A stretch of DNA of 59,349 bases from an uncultured Eubacteriales bacterium (lineage in GTDB: Bacteria > Bacillota > Clostridia > Christensenellales > Borkfalkiaceae). Numbering within the stretch: the stretch's first letter is position 1; each line of letters starts with the position of its first letter. Shown piece by piece: positions 22,889 to 31,107 of this stretch. The notes under the pieces are model-generated. The model searched no databases. It was not told the origin of the DNA and worked only from the letters and a program-made list of their open reading frames with translations. The stretch spans positions 1 through 59,349 of the forward strand of contig CATZMZ010000010.1 of assembly GCA_958421945.1 (NCBI GenBank), in the 5' to 3' direction. A program made the position numbers and the translations under genes.

Positions 22889-23503
22889 TTATCTGCAACA
22901 AACGTTGCAAAGCATATCGATACAACACCAGGTCGCGCAAAAAGACAGACAATCGTTCATACCGTTTCCGCCCATTTGGCGCTCGGTCGTTCTGTGCGGT
23001 TCGTTCTGATTGTAATTCGCATTGCCCGAATGGAATTGCTTTTCGTTAAAATCGATTTTTTGTTTCAGCTTCATATAGGCTTCCGAATATTTCTCGTTAT
23101 ACGGTTCCATATTCATAGCTATTTCAAGCTGTTTTTTGCTCTCGTTAATCCAGTTCTTCTTGTAAAAAACCACGGATTGCAAATAATGCCACTCGGCATT
23201 TCGGTCGGTAACGTCGTCAAGCTTTGCCTGAGCTTCCGCGATTTTGCCGCGCTTAATCGCTGCTTCTATATCGGAAAAATCCTCTTTATACTCGCCGTTC
23301 GCGCCCGAACGATACTTTCTTTCCGCCTTAATTTCGGCATAAGCCGTTTCCACCTTAGTAAGATTTTTGGCTGCCTCGTTACCTATTTCACCCTCGTAAA
23401 AACGCTCTTTAGAGTATTTATCCTTCAGCTTTTTATAAGCTGCTTCAAGCTCGTCGTCGGAAGCGTTTTCGGTTATGCCTAAGATTTTGTAGTATTCTTG
23501 CAT
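22889..23503 (-). CDS. J-domain-like protein with cysteine-rich tail
   Basis: Residues 1-60 match the helices of a DnaJ J domain (Tyr-Tyr-Lys-Ile-Leu-Gly-Ile, then Ala-Tyr-Lys-Lys-Leu), but the His-Pro-Asp tripeptide that activates DnaK is absent; the loop reads Lys-Tyr-Ser-Lys-Glu-Arg. A helical, tetratricopeptide-like middle follows (about 85-150) and the last 20 residues contain seven cysteines. The start overlaps the end of the DUF5685 gene by 25 bases, so they form one unit. The protein may bind metal or sit at the membrane through its Cys-rich end. Role unknown. Confidence 0.72.
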   Translation of the reverse strand: MQEYYKILGITENASDDELEAAYKKLKDKYSKERFYEGEIGNEAAKNLTKVETAYAEIKAERKYRSGANGEYKEDFSDIEAAIKRGKIAEAQAKLDDVTDRNAEWHYLQSVVFYKKNWINESKKQLEIAMNMEPYNEKYSEAYMKLKQKIDFNEKQFHSGNANYNQNEPHRTTERQMGGNGMNDCLSFCATWCCIDMLCNVCCR

Positions 23504-24345
23504 TTTGTTTTCTCCATTATTTGTTTTGTTTGAAGCTTAATTCCTCTTAAAAGGACGTTATCCGTAAGGTCATGATTAAAATTGTAATCGAGTGCGGCGG
23601 CTGCGCGGGATATTTCGGAAATTATCGTTCCGAACAACAAAACCAAATCGTCGCCGTGTGCTTTTACCAAATCGTTTTTAGTCTTAATCTCAGGATACGC
23701 GTTGACGAAAACGTTAAACGATTTTTGCCTTAAATCCTTATCGAAATCATCCAAAGCGTCGATAAGATATATCCATTTACCCAAGGAATAAAAAAGGTTG
23801 CAGGTTTGTTCGGTAGCTCGTTCGTTCAAAATATGCGCGGAAATTTCCGCCATCATCTTCCCAAACGGATCTGCGGCAATGTCAACGCTGTCACACTTGC
23901 CTTTTTCAAGACGCAAAAGCTCCTCGTATCTTGCCGAAACGATTTTATCGAGCGTTGGTTCGGCTTTTTTAGCGCGTTTATACGCCCCGGCAAAAAAACT
24001 GCGTTTTAACCTGCCCCTGCCAGTATCTATTACGTTATCGTTAAGCTTATATCTCGCAAGTATCACGTTTAACGCGGCAAGTCTTTCGGTAAGCGCGTCG
24101 TTTTGGGCAATCGGACGCTTTACGACGGGATGAATAACGCAGCGACTGCGCTTAACCTCTAAATCGACGTCCATCAGGTTATGAAGCAAAACCGAAAGAA
24201 AAGCCAAATCGTAATTCAGCAAAAAACGACCGTTAAGCCCGCAGGTTTTGCCTATACTTTTACATAAACCGCAATACGCCGCTTTATAAAGCACCGTGTC
24301 CTTAACGTACATATTCGGCAAATCGGTTTTTACGTAGCCGAACAT
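23479..24345 (-). CDS. DUF5685 family protein
   Basis: The 288-residue protein begins Met-Phe-Gly-Tyr-Val and has Tyr-Cys-Gly-Leu-Cys-Lys near residue 28, the start typical of DUF5685 proteins of Clostridia. The rest is helical with Asp-Ala-Leu-Asp-Asp-Phe-Asp-Lys-Asp in the second half, reminiscent of acidic motifs in all-helical enzymes. No activity is known to me. It lies four bases after trpS and overlaps the J-like protein gene, so the three are probably co-transcribed. Confidence 0.8.
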   Translation of the reverse strand: MFGYVKTDLPNMYVKDTVLYKAAYCGLCKSIGKTCGLNGRFLLNYDLAFLSVLLHNLMDVDLEVKRSRCVIHPVVKRPIAQNDALTERLAALNVILARYKLNDNVIDTGRGRLKRSFFAGAYKRAKKAEPTLDKIVSARYEELLRLEKGKCDSVDIAADPFGKMMAEISAHILNERATEQTCNLFYSLGKWIYLIDALDDFDKDLRQKSFNVFVNAYPEIKTKNDLVKAHGDDLVLLFGTIISEISRAAAALDYNFNHDLTDNVLLRGIKLQTKQIMEKTKCKNTTKS

Positions 24346-24349
24346 TAAA

Positions 24350-25354
24350 CTATCCTCGTTTTCTCGGCACTAAACCGACTTTTTTGTAAACCTTGGCAAG
24401 AGTTTTGTAAGCAATTCTCTCCGCCTGCTCCGCTCCGTTTTTAAGAACGTCGTCAATATAGTCTTTGTTTTCCAACAATCTGTTCTTTTCGAGACGAATC
24501 GGTTCGACGGCGTCGGCAACGGTTTCGCCAACTTTAATTTTAAAATCACCGTAACCCTTTCCCTCGAATTCTTTTTCGCATTCCGCGATGGATTTATCCG
24601 TAAACGCCGCGTAAATGGTAAGAAGGTTGCTTATACCCTTTTTATCTTCGGAAAAAACTATTCTGTTATCGCTATCGGTAACAGCGCGCTTGAATTTTCT
24701 GATAATGGTGTCTTTATCGTCGTTCATAGAGATGAACGCGTTAAGATTTGCGTCCGACTTACTCATTTTTTTCTCAGGCTCGGCTAAACTCATAACCCTC
24801 GCTGCTTTTTCACCGATATACGCCTCGGGAACTTTAAAGGTTTCCCCGTAACGATTGTTGAATCTGACAGCCAGGTCGCGCGTCAATTCCAAATGTTGCT
24901 TCTGGTCTGCGCCGATAGGCACGATTTCCGTCTGATAAAGCAAAATATCCGCCACCATAAGCACGGGATAATCCATTAAACCCATATTGACGTTGTCTTC
25001 GTGACTTCTGCTTTTATCCTTAAACTGAGTCATTCTCGAAAGCTCGCCGGGATAGCACAACGTATTCAAAATCCAGGTAAGCTCGGTATGCGCCGCCACG
25101 TGCGATTGCGCAAACAATATAGACTCTTCGGGGTTGATTCCGCAAGCGAGATATAACGCCGCAAGCTCGTAAGTGTTCTTTCTTAAATCAGCAGGCGCCT
25201 GCCTCACCGTAAGAGTATGCAAATCTGCAAGGGAAAATATGCTTTTATAACTGCTTTGGAGCTTTTCAAAATTTTTCAACGCTCCGAGATAATTACCTAT
25301 CGTAAGCAAGCCGCTCGGCTGAATCGCACTAAACAAAACTTTCTTTTCTTCCAT
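24350..25354 (-). CDS. trpS: Tryptophan-tRNA ligase
   Basis: The 334-residue class I synthetase charges tRNA-Trp. It has the HIGH-equivalent Thr-Ile-Gly-Asn at about residues 17-20, the Lys-Met-Ser-Lys-Ser loop near residue 195 and the TrpRS-specific Gly-Ala-Asp-Gln-Lys-Gln-His near residue 143. The length is normal. It precedes the DUF5685 gene with a four-base gap and follows thrC by about 30 bases. Confidence 0.97.
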   Translation of the reverse strand: MEEKKVLFSAIQPSGLLTIGNYLGALKNFEKLQSSYKSIFSLADLHTLTVRQAPADLRKNTYELAALYLACGINPEESILFAQSHVAAHTELTWILNTLCYPGELSRMTQFKDKSRSHEDNVNMGLMDYPVLMVADILLYQTEIVPIGADQKQHLELTRDLAVRFNNRYGETFKVPEAYIGEKAARVMSLAEPEKKMSKSDANLNAFISMNDDKDTIIRKFKRAVTDSDNRIVFSEDKKGISNLLTIYAAFTDKSIAECEKEFEGKGYGDFKIKVGETVADAVEPIRLEKNRLLENKDYIDDVLKNGAEQAERIAYKTLAKVYKKVGLVPRKRG

Positions 25355-25385
25355 ATTACACCTTTTCTATTGAATAAAACTTGAA

Positions 25386-26867
25386 TTAGCCGTTAATAAA
25401 TTTCAGAACGTATTCTTCAACCGAGGCTTTATCGGCAACTTCATTAAATCGAACAATCGCGTTTTTAAGCGATATAAGTGCGTCCGGAATGGGAAAAGCG
25501 CTTTCGTTAAACAGCTTGTCGCAAGCAGTAAAAGCGTCTTTTACCGACTTGCCGGTGATTGCCTTATACACGCTCTGCGGAAATTTATACGCGCTTGCGG
25601 TAGATAGCACTACCTTTTTATTTGCGCTATCGCAATATTCAGAAAACTCATCGCATACAGCGAGCGCAACGGCAGTATGTGTGTCAGAAACATACCCAAA
25701 ATCGTCAAATATTTCCTTGATTTTTCTTTCGCATTCCTCTTCGTCGCAAAAACCTGCGAAGAAGGTGTTTTCCATTTTTTCAAGTTCTTTCTCGCTGACG
25801 TCGTACTTGCCGTTTTTCTTTAATTCTTCCATACGTTTTGCGGTAAGTTCCGCGTTTCTGTCGGAATTTTCGTAAATAAGTCTTTCAAGATTGCTTGAAA
25901 TAAGAATGTCCATTGACGGTGACGACGTTTTGAAAAACTCTCTATTTTTATCGTAAGTACCGCTTGCAAAAAATTCGGTCAGAACGTTGTTTGAGTTAGA
26001 AGCACACACGAGCTTTCCTATCGGTAAACCCATTTTTTTTGCGTAATAGCCTGCAAGAATATTTCCGAAATTTCCCGTAGGTACAACGAAGTCAATCTCG
26101 TCGCCAAGCTCGATTTCCCCGGCATTCACAAGGTCGCAATAAGCGGAAAAATAATATGCTATTTGCGGAACGAGCCTGCCGAAATTGATGGAATTCGCGC
26201 TTGATAAAACGACGCCTTTTTCTTTAAGTTTTGCGTTAAACGCTTTATCCGAAAAAATTCTTTTAACCGCGTTCTGGCAATCGTCGAAATTTCCCTTAAC
26301 ACCGACGACGTTGACGTTATCGCCCGTTTGGGAACACATTTGCAGTTTTTGCATATCGGACACGCCGTCCGACGGATAGAACACCATAATTTTTATGCCG
26401 TCCGCGTTACAGAAGCCGGAAAGAGCAGCTTTGCCGGTATCTCCGCTCGTCGCGACGAGAATAAGTATTTCTTCCTTTACACCCGAAATGTCCGACCCTT
26501 TGCGCAACAAATACGGCAAAAGCGTTAATGCAATATCCTTAAACGCAAGCGTAGGACCGTGGAACAGTTCCATAACGAATAAATCGTCGTCAAGCTTAAC
26601 GACGGGCGCGGGGTCGTTATCCTCAAACTGCGCGTAAGCTTTCTGGCAAGCCGCCAAAAGTTCCGCCTTATCGTATTCTTCAAGATATTTGCCTATAACG
26701 AAAGCCGCTCTCTCCGCGTAATCCATATCGAGCATTTTAGGCAATTCGTTTTTTACGTCGGGAAAAAACTCGGGAACGAAAAGTCCCCCGTCGTCCGCAA
26801 GACCTTTTGATATTGCCTGTGCTGCGTTTTTTGCGACGTCTTTACCTCGCGTGCTGAAAAACTTCAT
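25386..26867 (-). CDS. thrC: Threonine synthase
   Basis: The 493-residue PLP enzyme converts O-phosphohomoserine to threonine. The N-terminus (Phe-Ser-Thr-Arg-Gly) and the segment Gly-Pro-Thr-Leu-Ala-Phe-Lys-Asp with the PLP lysine are typical, as are Ala-Thr-Ser-Gly-Asp-Thr-Gly and Val-Pro-Thr-Gly-Asn-Phe-Gly-Asn. The length fits the longer class of bacterial ThrC. A terminator lies immediately upstream, so transcription probably starts in the short gap before the gene or reads through. Confidence 0.97.
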   Translation of the reverse strand: MKFFSTRGKDVAKNAAQAISKGLADDGGLFVPEFFPDVKNELPKMLDMDYAERAAFVIGKYLEEYDKAELLAACQKAYAQFEDNDPAPVVKLDDDLFVMELFHGPTLAFKDIALTLLPYLLRKGSDISGVKEEILILVATSGDTGKAALSGFCNADGIKIMVFYPSDGVSDMQKLQMCSQTGDNVNVVGVKGNFDDCQNAVKRIFSDKAFNAKLKEKGVVLSSANSINFGRLVPQIAYYFSAYCDLVNAGEIELGDEIDFVVPTGNFGNILAGYYAKKMGLPIGKLVCASNSNNVLTEFFASGTYDKNREFFKTSSPSMDILISSNLERLIYENSDRNAELTAKRMEELKKNGKYDVSEKELEKMENTFFAGFCDEEECERKIKEIFDDFGYVSDTHTAVALAVCDEFSEYCDSANKKVVLSTASAYKFPQSVYKAITGKSVKDAFTACDKLFNESAFPIPDALISLKNAIVRFNEVADKASVEEYVLKFING

Positions 26868-26873
26868 AATTTC

Positions 26874-26911
26874 ACCAAAAAAATAATAGTCGGAATACTC
26901 CGACTATTATT
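26874..26911 (-). terminator. Terminator between the P-loop gene and thrC
   Basis: A perfect 13-base stem (26882-26894 with 26899-26911) and four-base loop is followed by seven T on the minus strand. It ends the 135-residue P-loop gene and lies directly before thrC. Confidence 0.88.
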
Positions 26912-26937
26912 TTACACTATCTGTGGTTAAAAATCAA

Positions 26938-27345
26938 CTAATTAACGTGCTTTAACACAAAGTCCGGCAAATCTTCTTTGCTTGTGCTGACGGTTAAAAC
27001 GAATTTAACTTCGAAATCTTTTTCAAGCTTCTCCATTGCCGCAAAAATACTGCCGAGTTCCGTAACGGGTTTGCCCGCGATTCTTGCAATGCCGTCAATA
27101 AAGATGTACTCGTTATCGCCGTTAGCGGCAACGATACCTTTAACGAATCCGCGCAAAGCGTCTTCATTCTGCAACTCGAAAGCGGAAACGTTCAAAAATC
27201 TAATCTGATACTTTAAATCGTAAGCGTATCTGTTGGTATCCGTTATAAAAATAACGTGTCCCTTCGCGCTGTCGAGTGCCTCGTTAGCCCCGTCGATAAT
27301 TGCCTTGGTTTTGCCCGTACCTTTCGGCCCGTATATAATCTTCAT
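26938..27345 (-). CDS. Small P-loop NTPase
   Basis: The 135-residue protein opens with Walker A Gly-Pro-Lys-Gly-Thr-Gly-Lys-Thr at residues 6-13 and has a Walker B-like strand Tyr-Ile-Phe-Ile-Asp-Gly near residue 100. It is about half the size of an ATPase domain and has no extra domain, so it is a minimal P-loop protein. Similar short proteins occur in Clostridia without known function as far as I recall. A terminator follows it. Confidence 0.7.
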   Translation of the reverse strand: MKIIYGPKGTGKTKAIIDGANEALDSAKGHVIFITDTNRYAYDLKYQIRFLNVSAFELQNEDALRGFVKGIVAANGDNEYIFIDGIARIAGKPVTELGSIFAAMEKLEKDFEVKFVLTVSTSKEDLPDFVLKHVN

Positions 27346-27424
27346 TAAATATTTCCTCCTCGAAGACTTCTTATATACATTCTATAATAAATTTTCAAAA
27401 AATACAATAGATTTTTAAAACTTT

Positions 27425-28813
27425 TCAGTTTCTGACCGATAAATTTTTATAAAAATGCTTGTCAACCGACCTGATTATATTCACTATTTCGTCGTCACCC
27501 ATTACGCTGCACCTTCCGCTCGCGTATTCGGCGTCGATAACCTCCTTAACCTTAGCGACAATCGGGTGCGTTTTATCAATTTTCCTGTCGCCGATAAGCT
27601 CGAAATAATCGTTTATCCAGTAAGCTATTCCCGCAAGCCCGCTCGTATTGTTTATGGAAACGTGAAGCGGTCTATTTAAAAGCTTTTTCGTATCGAAAAT
27701 ATTATAAATTTCTTCATCTTTAAGCATTCCGTCCGCATGAATACCCGCTCTCGTGGAATTAAAGCTTCTGCCGACGAAAGGCGTTCTCGGAGGTATTATG
27801 TAACCGACTTCGTTTTCAAAATAATCAGCAATATCGGTTATAGCGGTATAATCCATGCCGTCGGTCGTGCCGCGAAGGGACGCGTATTCGATTGCCATAG
27901 CCTCTACAGGGCAGTTTCCCGTTCTTTCGCCTATTCCTAAAAGCGAACAGTTTACCGCGCTGCAACCGTAAAGCCAAGCGGTGGTAGCGTTCGTAACGAC
28001 CTTATAAAAATCGTTATGACCGTGCCATTCCAAAAGTTCGCTCGGAACTTCCGCATAATGGCGAAGTCCGTAAATAATCCCTTCAACGCTTCTCGGCATC
28101 GCAGCGCCGGAGTAGTTCACACCGAAGCCCATCGTATCGCACGCACGGATTTTAATGGGAATTCCACTCTCTTTTGCAAGTTTCATCAGCTCCGCGGCAA
28201 ACGGAACGACGAAGCCGTAGAAATCCGCCCTCGTTATGTCTTCGAAGTGGCAACGCGGACGAATACCTGCGGACAACGCGTCTTTTACGATACCGAGATA
28301 TTTATCGAGCGCCTGGCGACGGGTTAAGTTCATTTTCTTGAATATGTGATAATCGGAACAGCTCGTCAAAATACCCGTTTCCTTTATACCCATATCCTTT
28401 ACGAGTTGAAAATCCTTGGAGTTCGCTCTTATCCAACTTGTAACCTCAGGGAATTTAAGCCCCAAATCCATACAAGCGCGCACGGCTTCGCGGTCCTTTT
28501 CCGAATACAGGAAAAATTCCGATTGACGAATTATACCTTTTTCGCCGCCAAGACGGGAAAGCAGTTTAAAAATTTCAACAATCTGATTCACCGTGAAAGG
28601 AGAAATTGATTGCTGCCCGTCGCGAAAAGTGGTGTCGGTTATCCAGATTTCGTCAGGCATACCCATCGGAACGACGCGCTGGTTAAAAATTATTTTCGGC
28701 ACGCTCTGATAGTCGAAAACGTCCCTGAACAGCTGGGGTTCGGTAACGTCCTGCAAAGAATAGCTGTAAATTTTTTCTTCAAGAAGATTCGTTCTTTTAC
28801 TCTTTTCAATCAT
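27425..28813 (-). CDS. HMGL-like 2-oxoacid/acetyl-CoA condensing enzyme (Re-citrate synthase type)
   Basis: The 462-residue TIM-barrel enzyme has the family's metal and catalytic motifs Asp-Thr-Thr-Phe-Arg-Asp-Gly-Gln-Gln and Glu-Trp-His-Gly-His-Asn-Asp, and a later Ala-Gly-Ile-His-Ala-Asp-Gly. It condenses acetyl-CoA with a 2-oxoacid. The sequence looks like the clostridial group that includes Re-citrate synthase of Clostridium kluyveri rather than LeuA, which is longer at the C-terminus; I rely on memory here. Homocitrate or isopropylmalate synthesis are alternatives. The gene begins at the last base of the aspartate aminotransferase gene, so citrate-derived glutamate or aspartate metabolism is a sensible context. 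Confidence 0.75.
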   Translation of the reverse strand: MIEKSKRTNLLEEKIYSYSLQDVTEPQLFRDVFDYQSVPKIIFNQRVVPMGMPDEIWITDTTFRDGQQSISPFTVNQIVEIFKLLSRLGGEKGIIRQSEFFLYSEKDREAVRACMDLGLKFPEVTSWIRANSKDFQLVKDMGIKETGILTSCSDYHIFKKMNLTRRQALDKYLGIVKDALSAGIRPRCHFEDITRADFYGFVVPFAAELMKLAKESGIPIKIRACDTMGFGVNYSGAAMPRSVEGIIYGLRHYAEVPSELLEWHGHNDFYKVVTNATTAWLYGCSAVNCSLLGIGERTGNCPVEAMAIEYASLRGTTDGMDYTAITDIADYFENEVGYIIPPRTPFVGRSFNSTRAGIHADGMLKDEEIYNIFDTKKLLNRPLHVSINNTSGLAGIAYWINDYFELIGDRKIDKTHPIVAKVKEVIDAEYASGRCSVMGDDEIVNIIRSVDKHFYKNLSVRN

Positions 28814-30006
28814 TATTTTAACTCCTTTATAAAAGATTTAAGTCTATTAAGTCCTTCTTCGATATCCGTAAGCGAAATCGCGTAAGAAAGCCTTATACAA
28901 TTATCGTCGCCGAAAGCAATTCCGGGGACGACGGCAACGCCTTTACCGAGCGCTTGCTCCGCAAAAGAAAGCGAACCGTCGATTTTTACGCCGTTATAAG
29001 TTTTTCCGTAAAACGCGGATACGTCCACGAAAACGTAAAACGCACCTTTCGGCTCGATACAAACTACTCCGTTAACGTTTTGCAAGAATTTTACCATAAA
29101 CTTCCTGCGTTCGTCAAACGTTTTTTGCATTGAATCGATAAACGCGTCGCTTTCCGACGATGACAACGCTTCCGTGGAGGCGTATTGAGATATGGAACAC
29201 GGGTTGCTTGACGTGTGGCTTTGCATGCTCGAAGCGGCTTTTGCAATGTCTTTCGGCGCACCGAAATAACCTATTCTCCAACCGGTCATAGCGTACGCTT
29301 TGCTGACGCCGTTTACAACCACGGTATGCTCTTTCATATAATCGCTCGCGGCGGCGATGGAATAGTGTTTTTCTCCGCCGTAAACGAGTTTTTCATAGAT
29401 TTCGTCCGAAATAACGTATAAACCGTGTTTTTCAGCGACGGCGGCAATGGCTTTAAGCTCCTCCTCGGAATAAACAGCACCCGTAGGATTGTTCGGAGAA
29501 TTTATGATAACGCATTTCGTTTTGTCCGTAACGGCCTTTTCAAGCTGTTCGGCAGTCATCTTGTAACCTGTTTCCTTATCGCATTTAACGTAAACCGTTA
29601 CCCCCTGACATAATGCGATAAGCTCCGGATAAGTAAGCCAGAACGGCGACGGGAGAATAACTTCGTCGTTGGGATTAACGATTGACGCGATAGCGTGATA
29701 TAACGAACTTTTCGCACCCGATGAAACGACGATTTGCTCCGGCTCGTATTTTAAGCCGTTATCTTTAAGAAATTTAGCGCAAACGGCTTTTTTCAGCTCG
29801 GGAGTGCCGGATGCGGGAGTATATTTCGTAAAGCCTATGTCAATAGCCTTTTTTGCTGCGGCGTTTATGTAATCGGGCGTGTTAAAATCCGGTTCACCCG
29901 CGCCGAAGCCTATAACGGAAATGCCTTCCGCTTTCATTTTTTTTGCTTTTGCGGTAATTTCGAGCGTCAAGGACGGCTTAATTCCGCTTACTCTTTCAGA
30001 AATCAT
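28813..30006 (-). CDS. Aspartate/aromatic aminotransferase, class I
   Basis: The 397-residue fold-type I PLP enzyme starts with the AspC-subgroup Ile-Ser-Glu-Arg-Val. It has Ser-Pro-Asn-Asn-Pro-Thr-Gly, the PLP lysine in Ser-Lys-Ala-Tyr-Ala-Met-Thr-Gly-Trp-Arg and the substrate-binding Arg near the end (Ile-Arg-Leu-Ser-Tyr-Ala). It transaminates aspartate and 2-oxoglutarate. It is followed with a one-base overlap by the citrate-synthase-like gene and preceded by prfA. Confidence 0.92.
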   Translation of the reverse strand: MISERVSGIKPSLTLEITAKAKKMKAEGISVIGFGAGEPDFNTPDYINAAAKKAIDIGFTKYTPASGTPELKKAVCAKFLKDNGLKYEPEQIVVSSGAKSSLYHAIASIVNPNDEVILPSPFWLTYPELIALCQGVTVYVKCDKETGYKMTAEQLEKAVTDKTKCVIINSPNNPTGAVYSEEELKAIAAVAEKHGLYVISDEIYEKLVYGGEKHYSIAAASDYMKEHTVVVNGVSKAYAMTGWRIGYFGAPKDIAKAASSMQSHTSSNPCSISQYASTEALSSSESDAFIDSMQKTFDERRKFMVKFLQNVNGVVCIEPKGAFYVFVDVSAFYGKTYNGVKIDGSLSFAEQALGKGVAVVPGIAFGDDNCIRLSYAISLTDIEEGLNRLKSFIKELK

Positions 30007-30020
30007 TTGTAAATCTCCTT

Positions 30021-31097
30021 TTAATCTTCGTCCGCGCCCTGCGCCAACCTGCTTTCTCGGTCAAAAATCGCAAGCGCGTCTATCATCTCGTCAATTTCCC
30101 CTTCCATAAACGAATCTATAGAGTGTAGCGTAAGCCCTATTCTATGGTCGGTAATTCGCCCCTGCGGAAAGTTATACGTCCTTATTCTTTCCGAACGGTC
30201 GCCCGTTCCGACCTGACTGCGGCGGTTTTCCGAATATTCTTTATCCGCTTTCGACCTGTAATAATCGTAAAGCCTGCTTTTTAACACTTTCATCGCCTTT
30301 TCACGGTTTTTGGTTTGCGAACGCTCATCCTGACAAAGAACAACTATTCCCGTAGGAATATGCGTAAGCCTTATGCACGATTCGGTTTTGTTAATGTGCT
30401 GACCGCCCGCACCCGACGAACGCAGTGTATCGACTCGTAAATCCTTTTCATCGATATTCACCTCTACGTCCGTTACCTCCGGAAGCACCGCAACCGTCGC
30501 CGTAGAGGTATGCACGCGCCCTTGCGATTCGGTTTCGGGAACTCTTTGCACCCGATGCACGCCGCTTTCAAATTTCAGCTTACTGTAAGCCGACTTGCCG
30601 TTCACGGAAAACACGACCTCTTTTATTCCGCCAAGCTCCGTTTCGTTGCTGTCGATTTCTTCCGTTTTCCAACGGTTTTTTTCGGCAAATTTCACATACA
30701 TTTTATAAAGCTCGTAAGCGAAAAGACTTGCCTCTTCACCGCCCGCACCTGCACGGATTTCCATAATAACGTTTTTATCGTCGTCGGGGTCCTTGGGCAG
30801 TAAAAGTATTCTTAATTGTTCGGAAATGCTTTCGGCTTTTTCCGAACAAGCGAAAATTTCCTGTTCGATAAGCTCTTTCATTTCCTTGTCCGTTTCGGTC
30901 GGCAACGACTCTTTAAGTTGCTCCGTTTCCGTAACGACTTTTTTATATTCGGTGTATTTTTCAACAGTTTCCTGCATATCGGCAAGCTCTTTGGTGTAAG
31001 CTTTCCACTCGTCCATACGGGAAATAACCGCCGCGTCGGAAACGAGTTCGTTAAGCTTTTCGTATCTTTCAAGCATTTTGTCGAGCTTCTTAAACAT
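30021..31097 (-). CDS. prfA: Peptide chain release factor 1
   Basis: The 358-residue factor ends translation at UAA and UAG. Gly-Gly-Gln is in Gly-Ala-Gly-Gly-Gln-His-Ile-Asn-Lys near residue 230, the residue methylated by PrmC. The length and the neighbouring prmC fit RF1 rather than RF2. It begins ten bases after the DUF1385-PrmC gene, so the substrate and its modifying enzyme are co-expressed. Confidence 0.96.
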   Translation of the reverse strand: MFKKLDKMLERYEKLNELVSDAAVISRMDEWKAYTKELADMQETVEKYTEYKKVVTETEQLKESLPTETDKEMKELIEQEIFACSEKAESISEQLRILLLPKDPDDDKNVIMEIRAGAGGEEASLFAYELYKMYVKFAEKNRWKTEEIDSNETELGGIKEVVFSVNGKSAYSKLKFESGVHRVQRVPETESQGRVHTSTATVAVLPEVTDVEVNIDEKDLRVDTLRSSGAGGQHINKTESCIRLTHIPTGIVVLCQDERSQTKNREKAMKVLKSRLYDYYRSKADKEYSENRRSQVGTGDRSERIRTYNFPQGRITDHRIGLTLHSIDSFMEGEIDEMIDALAIFDRESRLAQGADED

Positions 31098-31107
31098 TAA
31101 CGACTCC

